A DNA stretch of 64,000 bases, from the NCBI GenBank assembly GCA_026545765.1, contig CM048844.1:52610932-52674931 (forward strand), written 5' to 3'. The position numbers and the translations under genes are program-made. Below are positions 1 to 11,196 of this stretch, in pieces. Numbering within the stretch: the first letter of the stretch is position 1; the number at the start of each line of letters is the position of its first letter. Source of the DNA: Plantago major. Lineage: Eukaryota; Streptophyta; Magnoliopsida; Lamiales; Plantaginaceae. A model generated the notes under the pieces. That model was not told the origin of the DNA. It ran no database searches and worked only from the letters and a program-made list of their open reading frames with translations.

Positions 1-353
1 ACAAAGCTTGCAACAATGGACCAGACATCAGATTTGTTGGAGGAGAATGAAATCCCTCTCTAGGATTTGGCAACGTCAAATTGGGATCCTTAACAATTAC
101 TGACGTATTACATGTTAAGGGTTTGAAATACAATCTATTTAGCATGAGCCAGTTTGCAGACAAGGGATTTACTGTGAAATTTAAAGCAAAGTATTGCAAA
201 CTTATTGACAATGAGTCAAAGCAGACAGTCTTGGTTGCTAGGCGGAAAGGCAGTCTTTATGTTGCCGATTGGGCATCTGCCACAACTGAAGAATGTCTCA
301 TGGTGAGTCAATCAGGTCACCGGAAGAGCATTGGTTATGGCACAAAAGAATGA
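1..353 (+). pseudogene. Ty1/copia pol fragment: protease C-terminal part leading into GAG-pre-integrase
   Basis: The reading frame that runs to the stop at 351-353 encodes the typical copia stretch after the aspartic protease (a GFGNVKLGSLTITDVLHVKG-like run followed by LKYNLFSMSQFADKGF). It then enters the start of the GAG-pre-integrase region (VARRKGSLYVADW). In the element this polyprotein segment processes Gag-Pol and begins the integrase. The catalytic DTG/DSG of the protease would lie left of the window, so the element is cut by the window edge. An in-frame TAG near base 61 and a frame change near 300-330 break the ORF; the latter falls at a site where the homologous copy at 14990 reads differently (ctacactgaag), so part of the damage may be consensus error. 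Assignment to copia is firm. Confidence 0.85.
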
Positions 354-1014
354 GTCACTTGAATTTCAAAACTCTGAACAAACTTGCCAAGAAAGAGTTA
401 GTGGTTGGCCTTCCCAAAACATCTTTCAGAAAGGATGGTATCTGTTCTGCCTGTCAGATGGGGAAACAATCTAAGATCTCTTTCAAGTCCAAAATCAGAC
501 ACTCTAGTGTTAGACCACTGCAACTATTACACATGGATCTTTTTGAATCATCTGTAACTAGTTATGCAGGAAAGAAGTATGGTCTTGTTGTTGTAGATGA
601 CTTCTCAAGATTCACTTGGGTTGTCTTTCTGAAGCATAAATCTGATGCTAGGGTGGAGATACCAAACTTGCTAAATAACCTTGAAGTCATGAAAAATGAC
701 AAGGTATACGCAATCGAGCAGACCATGGTCTTGAATTTGTCAACCAAGACATAAAGTTTTTGTACCAAGAAAGGTATACAACATCAACTTTTCTTTGTAA
801 GAACACCACAACAAAATGGTGTTGCAGAAAGGAAAAATAGAACCCTTAAAGAAGCAGCAAGGACAATGCTGGCTGACACTGAAATAAGTGAAGTTTGTTG
901 GGTTGAAGCACAAACAAGACATGCTACACTCGAGCAGATGTTTGATAAACAAACACCATGACAAGACCCTTATGAGCTCTTGGTTGGTAGACCCCTAATA
1001 TTAAACATCTGAAA
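293..1014 (+). pseudogene. Ty1/copia integrase (zinc-binding and catalytic core), frameshifted
   Basis: The frame 293-754 shows the HHCC zinc-binding region (HKRMSHLNF, then CSACQMGKQ) and the start of the rve core (LLHMDLFES with the first catalytic Asp, then VVVDDFSRFTW). After a frame change the hallmark TPQQNGVAERKNRTL follows from about 803, with the catalytic Glu codon at 827-829. This is the enzyme that inserts the cDNA into host DNA. The central Asp region (about 715-750) is disturbed by indels, so the three-residue catalytic set is not readable in one frame. A partial, about 90% similar second copy of this region lies at 14903-15263 and its repeats. The ORF is broken here, but the indels may be partly sequence error. 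Confidence 0.88.
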
Positions 1015-1527
1015 GTGTTTGGTTGTAGATGTTTTGTTCTTAACAATGGAAAAGAGTATCTAAGAACATTTCAACCAAAGGCAGATGAAGGAGTGTTTCT
1101 TGGTTATTCTATGAATAGCAAAGCTTACAGAGTTTACAACAAAAGAACAAAGAAGATTGAAGAATCAGTTCATGTTGTATTCTATGAAGAAAGCAAGAAA
1201 TCACCCCTTGATGATGAACTCTCAGAAAGGTTCAAGGAACTAATGTTAAAGGATTCTGAAGAAGAACCCTCAGAAAGGAAAAACATCATTATGGAAAGAG
1301 AGGATGACTACGAAGAAAAGCATGAAATGCCTAGTAACAACCAGATGATTCTCAGACACGATGAAGAATTTCCTATGAAAATTCCAGAAATGGAAACTGA
1401 AGATGTTCATCAAAGAGCTAATTCTGGAAATGACCTCTCTGACAGGTATGTCCCAGAAAGCCCTCACACTGAGCAAGTGTCATACATTCAACGCCCATAC
1501 GTGGTACAAAATGTCATAGAATCTTGA
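1015..1527 (+). pseudogene. Ty1/copia integrase C-terminal domain and acidic linker before reverse transcriptase
   Basis: This 170-codon open frame begins with the copia integrase C-terminal signature (FGCRCFVLNNGKEYLRTFQP, then GVFLGYSMNSKAYRVYNKRT). It runs into a Glu/Ser-rich linker that normally separates integrase from reverse transcriptase. The linker is rich in EEEPSERK-type charged repeats and shows no further domain. The frame ends at 1527, before the reverse transcriptase, where CAG/CTG-site differences become dense. It is part of the same polyprotein as its neighbours and not an independent gene. Confidence 0.85.
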
Positions 1528-2157
1528 AGAAGTATCAAGTCATAATCATAGTGATTCACATTCGGATCACATAGATGTTGACCTACTAGCCCCAAACCCA
1601 TGATGAGATGGATCAAGGATCATCACGCAAAGGATGTGATTGGACCAATCAATCAAGTTGTTAGGACTAGGAGAGCAATAGCGAAAATGCTAATTCTCTC
1701 TTTGGATGTTTCATCTCAAACATTGAACTGAAACTATTGAAGAAGCATTAAGAGACCAAGACCGGATCTCTACGCAATGCAAGAAGAGTTGGATCGGTTT
1801 GAAAGAAACAAAGTCCGAAACTAGTTCCATTTGTAGAAGGAATATCGTGATTGGAACCAAGTGGGTTTTCGAAACAAGATGAATGAATCTGGTGAAAAAC
1901 CGAAACAAAGCAAGGTTGGTTGCCAAGGATTCACCTGCATGAAGGTTTAGATTTTGATGAGTCATATGCACCGTTGCAGATTGGATGCAATAAGACTCTT
2001 TCGCTGTCTGACTCATAAAGACTTTAAAGTTTATCGGATGGATGTCAAAAGTGCATTCTTGAATGGTGAACTTCTTTGAGGAAGTCTATGTTGAACAACC
2101 ACCGGTTTTGAAGTTTCCTCGAGAAAGTAGAATGGTCTATAAACTCTGAAGCTCTAT
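1528..2157 (+). pseudogene. Ty1/copia reverse transcriptase N-terminal part, many indels
   Basis: No long frame is open, but segments in changing frames match the copia RVT_2 opening. They show KWVF-like residues near 1860, an AP..-LDAIR-like run near 1970, HKDFKVYRMDVKSAFLNGEL around 2020-2070 (this contains the first catalytic Asp of the polymerase), and EEVYVEQPP near 2080-2102. The indels cluster at positions where CAG or CTG would be expected (for example tatcggatg where tatcagatg is the family form). That points to base-calling or consensus error as well as decay. It continues into the intact reverse transcriptase frame that follows. Confidence 0.75.
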
Positions 2158-3207
2158 ATGGATCAAACAGCTCCAAGAGCATGGTATGATACTTTGGCCA
2201 AATACCTTCTGGAAAGTGGTTTCAAGAAAGGTGAAGTTGATAAAACATTATTTACCTTAAATCATGATGGGAAACTGCTCTTAGTTCAAGTATATGTTGA
2301 TGACATTATATTTGGATCTAAGGACAAGCAACTTTGTGATGACTTTGCAAATCTCATGAAAAATAAGTTTGAGATGAGCATGATGGGAGAATTGAACTAT
2401 TTCCTAGGATTGCAAGTCAAGCAACTCAATGATGGAATATTCATTAGTCAGACAAAGTATGCGAAAGACATGCTCACAAAGTTCAATCTTAAGCCCTCTG
2501 AAAAGAATGCTAAGATACCTATGAGCATAGGAACCAAAATGACCTATACTGAATCAGATAAGAGTGTTGCAGAACACAAGTATAGGAAATTAATAGGTTC
2601 ACTACTTTACCTTACTGCAAGCAGACCAGATATTCAATATGTAGTTGGAGTGTGTGCTAGATTTCAAACAAATCCAATGCAATCACACTACAACATTGCT
2701 ATGAAAGTATTAAGGTATGTGAAAGGTACAGTAAATGTAGGTTTGTGGTATCCTAAAGAAGGTGGATTGAGTTTGGCTGGTTACTCAGATGTTGACTATG
2801 CTGGATCAACCCTTGATAGGAAAAGTACCTCAGGAACTTGTCAGTTTCTGGGAACAAGACTTATCTCATGGTTTAGCAAGAAGCAAAACTCAATTGCAAC
2901 TTCTACCGCAGAGGCTGAATATATTGCTGCTGGTTGTTGTCCAACACAAATTCTGTGGATTCAACAACAACTCAGAGACTATGGACTCAATGAAGAGAAA
3001 ACTCCTATTTTCTGTGACAACACAAGTGCTATTGCAATCACACAGAATCCCAAGTTCCATGCCAGAACAAAGCACAATGATGTTAGACACCACTTCATCA
3101 GAGACCATGTTGAAAAAGGCAATATAGAGATACTCAAGATTGGCACAGAAGACCAACTTGCAGATATCTTCACCAAGCCCCTACAAGAAAGCCGGTTCTT
3201 GACCTGA
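2158..3207 (+). CDS. Ty1/copia reverse transcriptase (palm to thumb) and RNase H, C-terminal end of pol
   Basis: A 349-codon open frame. The YVDD polymerase motif is at residues 46-49 (bases 2293-2304), followed by NYFLGLQVKQL, the thumb and connection. RNase H follows, with an acidic SDVDYAGS, STAEAEYIAAG, FCDNTSAIAI and the terminal DIFTKPLQ. These enzymes copy the element RNA into DNA and remove the RNA strand. The first codon given is only where the open frame starts after the damaged segment; the natural protein is a gag-pol polyprotein. The left edge of the 18-kb repeated block (3046) falls inside the RNase H part, so only the last 54 codons recur in the other copies. Confidence 0.93.
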   Translation: MDQTAPRAWYDTLAKYLLESGFKKGEVDKTLFTLNHDGKLLLVQVYVDDIIFGSKDKQLCDDFANLMKNKFEMSMMGELNYFLGLQVKQLNDGIFISQTKYAKDMLTKFNLKPSEKNAKIPMSIGTKMTYTESDKSVAEHKYRKLIGSLLYLTASRPDIQYVVGVCARFQTNPMQSHYNIAMKVLRYVKGTVNVGLWYPKEGGLSLAGYSDVDYAGSTLDRKSTSGTCQFLGTRLISWFSKKQNSIATSTAEAEYIAAGCCPTQILWIQQQLRDYGLNEEKTPIFCDNTSAIAITQNPKFHARTKHNDVRHHFIRDHVEKGNIEILKIGTEDQLADIFTKPLQESRFLT

Positions 3208-3958
3208 AGACATAATCTTGGATTGATAGACTTGCCTAAGGACTGAAAAATGTCCTGAATCTCTAAAGTCTGAGTAAGCAAGGTAGAAAAAGCGTGCCTC
3301 GAGAACATGCTCTCGAAAGCCAAGTTGTTAAGAAGTGTTGCTAAGGTTTACGGTAGCAACACTCGGAAAAGCAAAACATTTACGAACGGGTATCCGAAAG
3401 GCAAAGGTTGGTACACACTCAATGAGTAAATAAGACTAGAACTTACTTACTAAGAGTGGGTCAAATACATTCAAACAACTGAAGTTTCGATTCTTGAATT
3501 AGAAACTATTTAGTCATAAAGAGAAAAGACACACAAAGCCCAAAAGGTATAAGTTCTGAAAGTCAAACATGTCCAATGTCTTGTATTTTTACCATTTTCA
3601 TGATAAACAATATATAGATAAGGACTTGACACTCAGAATGATAAGCTCAAACGATTAAATGTTCCTACTCTTTACTAAGTGACACAATGAATGTAGCATA
3701 TTAAAAATCCATCAAGTCGGCACATTACCATTTGTTGATTGATATCATTACAAGATATTCAATATAAGCCCTTGATGTATAAACGTTTGATCTCAACGGC
3801 TGAGATTAAAACAAAGCAAGTAATGTCTGTTTAGAAATTCAGACGTGGCCCACTAAGCATTTAATGAAGTACAAAGGACGTACCACGCCTATGCAGATGC
3901 AAAGAAACGCATTCATATTCAGCTATATGTATGTTGTATCTATGTATGTTTTGTCTGC
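3208..3958 (+). other. Spacer between copia pol and the 3' gene
   Basis: No open frame of note. It follows the pol stop directly and leads to the TATA box of the 3' gene. The stretch is AT-rich with a few conserved blocks shared by all copies (counterparts 21198-21950 and 39369-40129). The 3290-3400 part of this copy is altered at CAG/CTG triplets relative to the counterparts. It probably holds the upstream promoter sequences of the 3' gene; I see no other defined site. Confidence 0.6.
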
Positions 3959-3968
3959 TATATATATA
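3959..3968 (+). promoter_or_regulatory. TATA box, likely internal promoter of the 3' gene (copy 1)
   Basis: A run tatatatata followed by ggaattggg lies about 200 bp before the first ATG of the 3' gene. The sequence after it is pyrimidine- and A-rich with no upstream ORF of note, as expected of a plant 5' leader of about 170 nt. Its place inside the element suggests the 3' gene can be transcribed apart from the LTR promoter. No transcript evidence is available here. Confidence 0.5.
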
Positions 3969-4168
3969 GGAATTGGGCAAAAGACAAACACTTTTACCAA
4001 ATCCGAAATTTCATACTTGCATCAAAATAGCAAAACCTCTCAAGATTTTCTGCAAAACTTCTTCTGCAACTCAACTTCTTGTGCTTAGTCTTCTAAAAAG
4101 ATAGACTAATCTCGATTATTCTTGCAAAACCTTTCTATAAACACTCACTCAAAGACTCTACATAAGAG

Positions 4169-7100
4169 ATGGCACCAAAGAAGATGACCACCAAGAACCC
4201 TAAGGCCGCATCTTCTGCTCCTGCTGAAAAGCAAGGAGGAAAAGAACTCAAGGTGTTGAATAAACGCCTTCTAGCAGAGTTACCCTTCGATGGAATCCAA
4301 GTCACAAGATGAATTGGGGAGCTTTTCTTGTGAAGAAATATGTTTCTGCAGTCATTTCTTCAAAAGCAGATAGAAAACTGATATTGGGAATGTTGAAAAG
4401 TTCCCATATCTACAAGTTTACGTGTCTTTGCAGTGGACTATCCACACTGGATGTGTTGGAGTTCTACAACAACTCCAAAATCTTCACAAAAGTTGTGAAT
4501 GATGTAGAAGAGAAGTACATGCAGACTGAAGTTCAAGGACAAGAAATTGTCCTAGACTGCAAGACTTTCTGCAACTTATTCCGATTGAAAAATCGAGGAA
4601 CAATTGATGACATCAACATAAGGGATGCCTCCATGATTCAAAGTGTTAAGGAGCTATTTTAGGCAATCTAGATTGAAAATGCAAAGGGTTGCCCAGCAAA
4701 CTTTGTTCTGAAAGCCATCAGAACCAGTCATCTCCAGAAACACTGGAGTACTTTGGCTCTCATTCTGGTCCGTTGCTTTGATGGCAACAAAGGTGGAGTA
4801 GACCAGATAAGCATGGAGAGATGGATGATGATGCATCTTCTGAATAAGAAGCATGAAGGGCAGGAAACCCACTTCAATTGGGGGAAGTACGCCTTCAACA
4901 AATTTCTTGGGCACATTGAGGAATTTGAGCCTAAAATCATCAATGGCCTTGCTGAGACAAAGGCCAATATGCATTTTGGTCTCAGAATTTGCTACATTCT
5001 GGAAACAATGGGAATAACTCTCAGAAAGAGACAAGAAATCCCAGTCACCAACTCTCTTTTCAGACATGCCTTTGAAGAAAAGTAGAATTGTCACTGAAAG
5101 CTTCGGAAAGAGCGGAAGAGCTTGAAGTCGCCCAAAGAAGGTGAAGAGGTCTCTGAGCAAGCTCCTGCTCAACCTCCAGTTGCCAAGAGAAAGAGGACTC
5201 AAAGCAAGAAAGCCTCTAAGTCCCAAAGTGTACAAAAATCACAACCTTCTGGAAACAAGATCTCAGAAGATGTTGTTCGGCCAGAAAGGCAACACCAGAA
5301 AGCCCCAAGAATTCTTAGATAGGCTGCTCCAGAAATCTCCAGAGATGATAGAAATATCATAGATGGGTCAGCTCCCAATCACAGACGGTGACTCGATGAT
5401 GATGTAGTACTTACACAAGTATTCAAAAGTCCGAGTTGAGACCCATGGAGGAGCATCAAGCTCGGCACCCTCGAGAAGAAAGGAGCCCCTCTATCCAGCA
5501 GGAAGAAGAAGGCTTGGATGAGGAAGATAGAGTGATGGAAGATGTTGACATTGCTTCCACATTCATAATGCCAGCACTTAATGTGGCTGAAGAAAACCCT
5601 ATTCTTGAACAGGTTCCTCAACCTTCTGAGAGAGCTCAACTCTCAGAAAGGGATCAAACTGAGATGGAGACTCAGAAAGATATTGTAGAGGAGACCAACA
5701 ATGAGCAAAGAGAGGCTGTGGAAACTCCACTAGTCCAAGAGACCCAAACTCAGCCTGACTATATTCAGGTAACAGAAGAAGTTTGTATCTAACTTGTCAA
5801 CATTAAAATGTTAACTTGTTACTCATAAGCTTCATTTGTTACAGGCCAATTTGGAGACACAATTTCAGGGAGAAGAAAACTTGTCCACTCCCTTGAATCA
5901 AGAAGAGGTTACTCCAACCTCAGAACATCAAGAAGAGCCTGTTCCACAGGTAGTAAAGTTATCTCTGCACAAGAAATAACTAACTTAAATTTTCTCTAAT
6001 CTTATGTTCTGATATTCTTAAATGTCTCTTATTAGGCTGCAACTGAGAAAGTAGTGGAGGTGGAACCAACACCCCAACACCAAGAGTTTCAGTGAAAAGC
6101 ACTCGAGGAAGTAGTCTTGAGCCTTCTGTTGAGAAGGTAAGTATCAGTAAACTTTCCTTAAGAAAATTTTGGTAAAATTCACTACTTAATCAATATGTTT
6201 GTTCTATCTTACAGGCTCAATCAGAAGAACACTTGGACGAAGAGAATGTGATCATATCTCCTCCAAGAGAAACTAAAACTGCTGAACAAGCAGTATCTGA
6301 AGAAAAGGTTCCAGAAACCCCCAAGGTTTCTGAGAAAGATGCCACTGAGCTTCCTCACTTGGAAGTAAGTGAAGTCTCAGAAAGCATTTTTCCACTTATC
6401 TTTTCTGATAACAAGTTTCTAAACATATTTGATTCTATTTCCCAGGTTCAATCAGAAAGAAAGGATGCTGAGGATCAGACTTCTACTCACATCAAGGTAT
6501 CTGAGGCCTCTGTGCCCAAACAAGCTGAAGTCCAAGCAAATGAGCTTAGTGTTCTACACAGGTATGCTCAGAAAGCTTACTTTTGCACACAGATATTAAT
6601 ACAAGTAGTTTGAACAAAACTAACTTGATCCCTTTCTTTTAGGCTCAAAGTGTAGTGCCACTCAACTTACTCCAAGCCTTTAAGAAGCACACTCTCAAGA
6701 AACATCTAAAGTGCTTCAGACAATGGCAGAAACTCAGAAAGGCCGATCTTTCTGACATTGCAAGAGTAATTGACATCCCAGAGAAAAGGGCCATAGCAAT
6801 CAATCTGGAAGACCATATCCATGCTATGTTTCCCACAGAATCATATTCTTTTGCCACTCTGATGGATGATAACTTCTTAAATAAAGTAGCACAAAGACTC
6901 ATAGCAGACTTTCAAGCTGCTGATGCTCAAACCCAAGAGCAGATGGTGTCCCATCCTGCATTGCCCAGCAAGCTCACAACCTACCCTTCTGAGCAAGAAG
7001 AAGTAAGTGGGAGGATGATCACACTTCCTAATGTGATCAACCTGGTTTCTGAAGATGAGGAGGAAACTGATGAGAATGACTACCAAGAACCTCCTTCTGA

Positions 7101-9313
7101 GCATCCAAGTCAAGAAGACAGGAAAAAGGATGATGATGATGATGATCAGAATGATGATCCCCAACCTGGAAACGGCGGGATTCAGAAAGTTAGCAAAGTA
7201 AGTGCAGAAAAGGCTACTCCTTCCAATGCTCAGAAAGCCCCATCATCATCACCACCAAAGTCTCATCAAAATACGCAACAGGCTGAACAAGACACAATTG
7301 AAGAAATCACAGCCGTTGAGTTCAGGATTGAACAACTCAGAAAGGTGTTGGAAGAAGAAAAGAGAATCAGCATTGAGTGTCAAGCTCTTGTTGATGAAAA
7401 TGATGCCAAAATCAAGAAGCTCAAAGAAGCTAATGCCAAGGAATTGGCACTCCTAGATGAGCAAAGAAATCTGAAGGATGCCATTGTTGTCACAGCTGCT
7501 GAGATAGATGCCATGGATGACAATGATGATGCTGAGGCTGCATCAAAAAGGCCTTCTACATCTTCTCAGAAGGCCAGCACACTTGATGGAAAACAGAAGA
7601 AGATTGCCAATCTGCAAACAATCCAAGAAAAGGATTATGACAGTGATGCTGAAGAAAACCGAAACTTGATCACCCCTGAAGAAGATGAGAGGCTAACACT
7701 AAGGAAAAGCTAGCCCTTCTGGCTCCTCAAATTTTCTCTGCTCCAGGTGCTTCAAGAAGTGATGAGCATGGTCGAAACATTGTTTTCTTGGAACTAAGAG
7801 ACAGACTTGTTGCTCAAGATAACCAAGTCCTACAGTCAGTCCCACAAGAGATGAAAGATTTGGCTGCTGCATTGCTAAATAGAGCAACCAGCATAGCTCT
7901 CTCTCAGAAAGAATTAGCTCTGATCAGGGAAGAAGACTGCAACAATGCCAATCAAGCACTAGCAGATGCTACCTTTGCTACTCGACAAGCTGAGGCTATT
8001 CTAAAGCCTCTTGAAGAGCTCAACAGAAAAAGAGCAAGTGTTGGTTAGGCAAAACAAGGACATGAAAGAAGAAATCCAAGAATTGGTCAGGGTGCATCAC
8101 AACCTCCAGAAGAACTTTGAATCACTCTCTGAAGCCTATGCTATCATGAGTCAGTCATTCATGACTAAGGGGGGAGGAGAGATGCCTCAGAAAGGCAGAG
8201 GAAGAAAAAGAAAACAATCAAATCTCCCCTCCTCAAGTCAACTAGTCATTAAGGACACCACTGGAGACACCTTTGAAGAAGTTGTTCGGATCAACCAACG
8301 GAAAATGAGAAGTATGGTCACTAGGGGTACCAAGTCCCTTAGGATCTCAGATGGGAACAACCAGAAAGCTTCTGAAGAAGAAAATCAAGAAGAAGGTGAG
8401 GTAAGAGGTCAAGAGAGCTGCAAGCCTCACAACTGGAACATCAATGATGATGATGAGGATGAATCGTCACAGATGAGCATCCACTTCACAAAAGAAGAAG
8501 CAAGCAAGCCCCTTACAACCTCCTCTGGCGAAGGCCATTAGCGGCAGAACCCTTCTCGAAATACCAAGTCAATTCAAGGGACTTCCCACGGCCTGACCCA
8601 GGCGAAGAAAGAGTCACAGGATCTCCTGACAGAAGGCCACCTAACAGAAAGGCTAGAAGGGATATTCAATTTGGCAGAGCAAACAAAGAAACTCATCAAG
8701 AAAAGCCAACTGATGCCCACATTGAGTATGTGAATACCAGTAATGAAGAGTCTTCATATAGGTGCATTCTGAACAAGAAAGGGTATTGGATTACGGGCGC
8801 AACATCTACTTGTCAATGATAAGTTTCCAACTCCCATCTTCAACCAGATCCTAAAATGGAGTGAAGGCAAGCCAAAGTTTCTAAAACATGAGCACCTTCA
8901 TGCCTGGCTAAACTTTGAGGTTGAAAAGAGAAATGATGCCAGAAAGATGTACCTTTCTTTTCCTTGTCCTTACCCCAAGCGTAAGATGTGCACAAGACAA
9001 GAAAAGCGGATGGTAGCTACAAGCGAGAACAAGCTAGGTGTTCATCCCTATGAGTCATTCTACATGACAAAGGATGAATATCTTGATGATATTCACTATC
9101 TGGAAGAAATTTACAAGTATTTCGACCTATCTGCCAAGTAGACCATGCAGGTGCAGGGAAAATACTCTTGGGTCAAACACTTTCAAGAAAAACTACAATC
9201 TTGGCAAGAGTTACCATGAAATTTGTATCTTATCCGGAAAAGCGAACTTTTCGTCGGAAGGATACTTATGACTATGTCCAAGAATGCGAAAAGTGGATGA
9301 TTATGTCAACTGA
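4169..9313 (+). pseudogene. Sirevirus-type 3' gene ('env-like' position), multi-exon, copy 1
   Basis: The gene starts at ATG (MAPKKMTTKNPK) after the TATA box and ends at a TGA after KVDDYVN. Regions in order are: a conserved N-terminal globular part (about 4169-5085); basic stretches (KRKRTQSKK); several short exons separated by five candidate introns (5769-5844, 5950-6035, 6137-6214, 6365-6445, 6562-6642; all GT..AG, phase 0); an acidic run with poly-Asp near 7130; two coiled-coil segments (about 7320-7500 and 7790-8150); a basic KGRGRKRKQ cluster; and a conserved C-terminal part (8740-9313). I see no signal peptide or membrane span. Breaks include an in-frame TAG at 4660-4662 shared by all copies, a second TAG just after it only here, and several frame changes at CAG/CTG sites. 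Slot and size fit the envelope-like ORF of Sireviruses; the function is unknown. Confidence 0.7.
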
Positions 9314-9728
9314 TCCGGAAAGGGTCTTTGAAGAACTTGAGGTTTCGAACTAAGTTATTTTTGAAGACTTGAAGACTAGTATCTTAGAATGTTTACTTGG
9401 AGCTTGGACTCTCCTGTTGTTCTAATTTACTTAGTATGTTTTGTTACTTTTTGTAATCTTGCTGATTGTTTCTGAATTTCTCTATCTGTAAAAGTTGCAT
9501 CTCACTCTGTAAACTGTACCTATCTGAAGATCATACTCTCAGATACATTTTAATAGATGACAACTTATCAGCAAAGGTCACTTCTTGAGATTTGGTTGAT
9601 GTTTACTTTCTGCACTTAATTCAACTAAAATTGAATATCATTTGAAATGATTAAGTGGTGGATTGTTTTCTCTTCCAGGATTACAAATTTGTAATAGGAC
9701 TTTAAAAGATAGTCATGGATGACTGATC
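9314..9728 (+). other. 3' untranslated spacer before the polypurine tract
   Basis: AT-rich noncoding DNA between the stop of the 3' gene and the polypurine tract, with no ORF above background. Counterparts are 27347-27762 and about 45569-45922. It likely holds the 3' untranslated region of the 3' gene; several TGTAA and TTTGTAAT elements could serve in polyadenylation, but none is decisive. Confidence 0.5.
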
Positions 9729-9741
9729 AAAAAGGGGGAAA
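9729..9741 (+). promoter_or_regulatory. Polypurine tract of the copia element (copy 1)
   Basis: The purine run aaaaagggggaaa lies 2 bp before the LTR start. It is the primer for plus-strand DNA synthesis in LTR elements. Placement directly before the LTR and identity in all three copies support the call. Confidence 0.85.
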
Positions 9742-9743
9742 TT

Positions 9744-11050
9744 TATTAGGAATATCTGTTAGTATTTTGATCATTCATCACATGTTCTTATCTTTGCCAG
9801 AAAGGTGATTAAGTACTCTTAGTTCACTTGAACATTGTAAAAGAGGAAATCACTGAGTATGATTAGTCTAGTAAATCTTGTTTTAGGATTATAGGTCTCT
9901 GAATGTAATTTTTATTTCCTTTCTTAAGTGCATTTAGTTACTTTTGAAACATGATTCTGGAACATATGACATCATGAGTATGGAGCATGCAAGCCATCTG
10001 AAAGGCTAATAATGTATCCGTTGAAGACTACAGGACAAGAAATAGTACATATGCATTAATTGCATCGGCAGAAAAGCCGCTAAAGCACAGTCCTCTCTGA
10101 GATATGAGACAAGGACTTCTGAGTACTCATTTCAAGATAAGTATAGACTGAATTTGAATTGTGTCTAACGGATAACATCCCAACAACTCTCCAATTCATC
10201 TATAAATATCACACACTTAGATGCTGAGAAATACGACCAAAGAACGATCTAACTTGCAAACTTACAATCTAGCAAAGTATTCTCTCAAGCACTCTACTAC
10301 CCTTTCTGAAAGGTTTTTGTTGCTTGAAGAATCACTAGTAGTTCTAAGTTGTCCTGAACCTTAACAAGAGATTGTTATTCGTGAAAGAGTTGAACTATCA
10401 GATAACCTTTTTGAAGCTCATTCTCCAGAACGGACATCAATTACTTGGGTCAAGAAGAGCGGATTGCCATACCTTTGAACAAGTGTATTAAGTAGTCTTG
10501 TTCTATTAGGCTCTCTGGAAACATAACTGAAAAGTTATACAAGAAGCCTCTCTGACAAACCTTATAACCAACACCATCAAGGCGTGGAGTAGAGGAAGTA
10601 CTTGATTTGGGAAATCAGGGAATAACTCCAAGGTTATCTGAGTAGAGGAAGTACTTAGCTCTAGGAGCTGGGGAATAACTCAGGGGGAATATTTGGTTGG
10701 GAACCATTTGTTTAGGAATCTTAGAATAGGATTATTGTAAGGTGAACTCAATTATCTGTACTAGTGAATTCTAGGTCTCAGAAAGACCGAAGTGGATTAG
10801 TTGGAGGATTACGCCACCTCCAGATACCACTATACTTGCTGTGTTATTTACCTTTCTGCATTTATCTTTCAGCAAAGCACACACACATACTTTTTGTTTC
10901 TGCACTTACCTATCTTAAAGTCTTCCGCTCAATTTAAGTATCAGAAACCCCCCAAGTTTCTGAGAAACTGTGTTTATCGACAAAAGTTTTAAAAGACTAT
11001 TCACCCCCCCCCCCCTCTAGTCTTTTACTTTGCCGTTATCTGGACCAACA
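9744..11050 (+). repeat. Copia (Sirevirus-type) 3' LTR, copy 1, with a 232-bp deletion
   Basis: It starts after the polypurine tract (tattaggaatatctg; the other copies read tgttagg) and ends ggaccaaca, giving TG..CA ends with a short inverted repeat. It includes a 12-base C run near 11004-11015, close to the 3' end. Between tttatttcc and tttcttaag it lacks 232 bp that copies 2 and 3 contain. The inverted LTR at 57718-59072 has recognisable native sequence there, so this is a deletion. No coding content. Confidence 0.88.
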
Positions 11051-11196
11051 TTAGGTCCGTCCACCCATCTCCAGTTCTTGTCAATTTTCCTGTCGAACTC
11101 ATGACTCAGCTTTCTCCTTCTTGGTGTCTCCCTCTTCTTCTTCCTTCGTAGCTGGAGAATGATTTGCTCGATGAAGAAGTTATCGTCATCCTTAGT

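Noticed and set aside
6877..7164. Minus-strand frame with a hydrophobic Ile-rich start (IIILIIIIII)
   Set aside because: It is the antisense of the poly-Asp run in the 3' gene and recurs in every copy for that reason.
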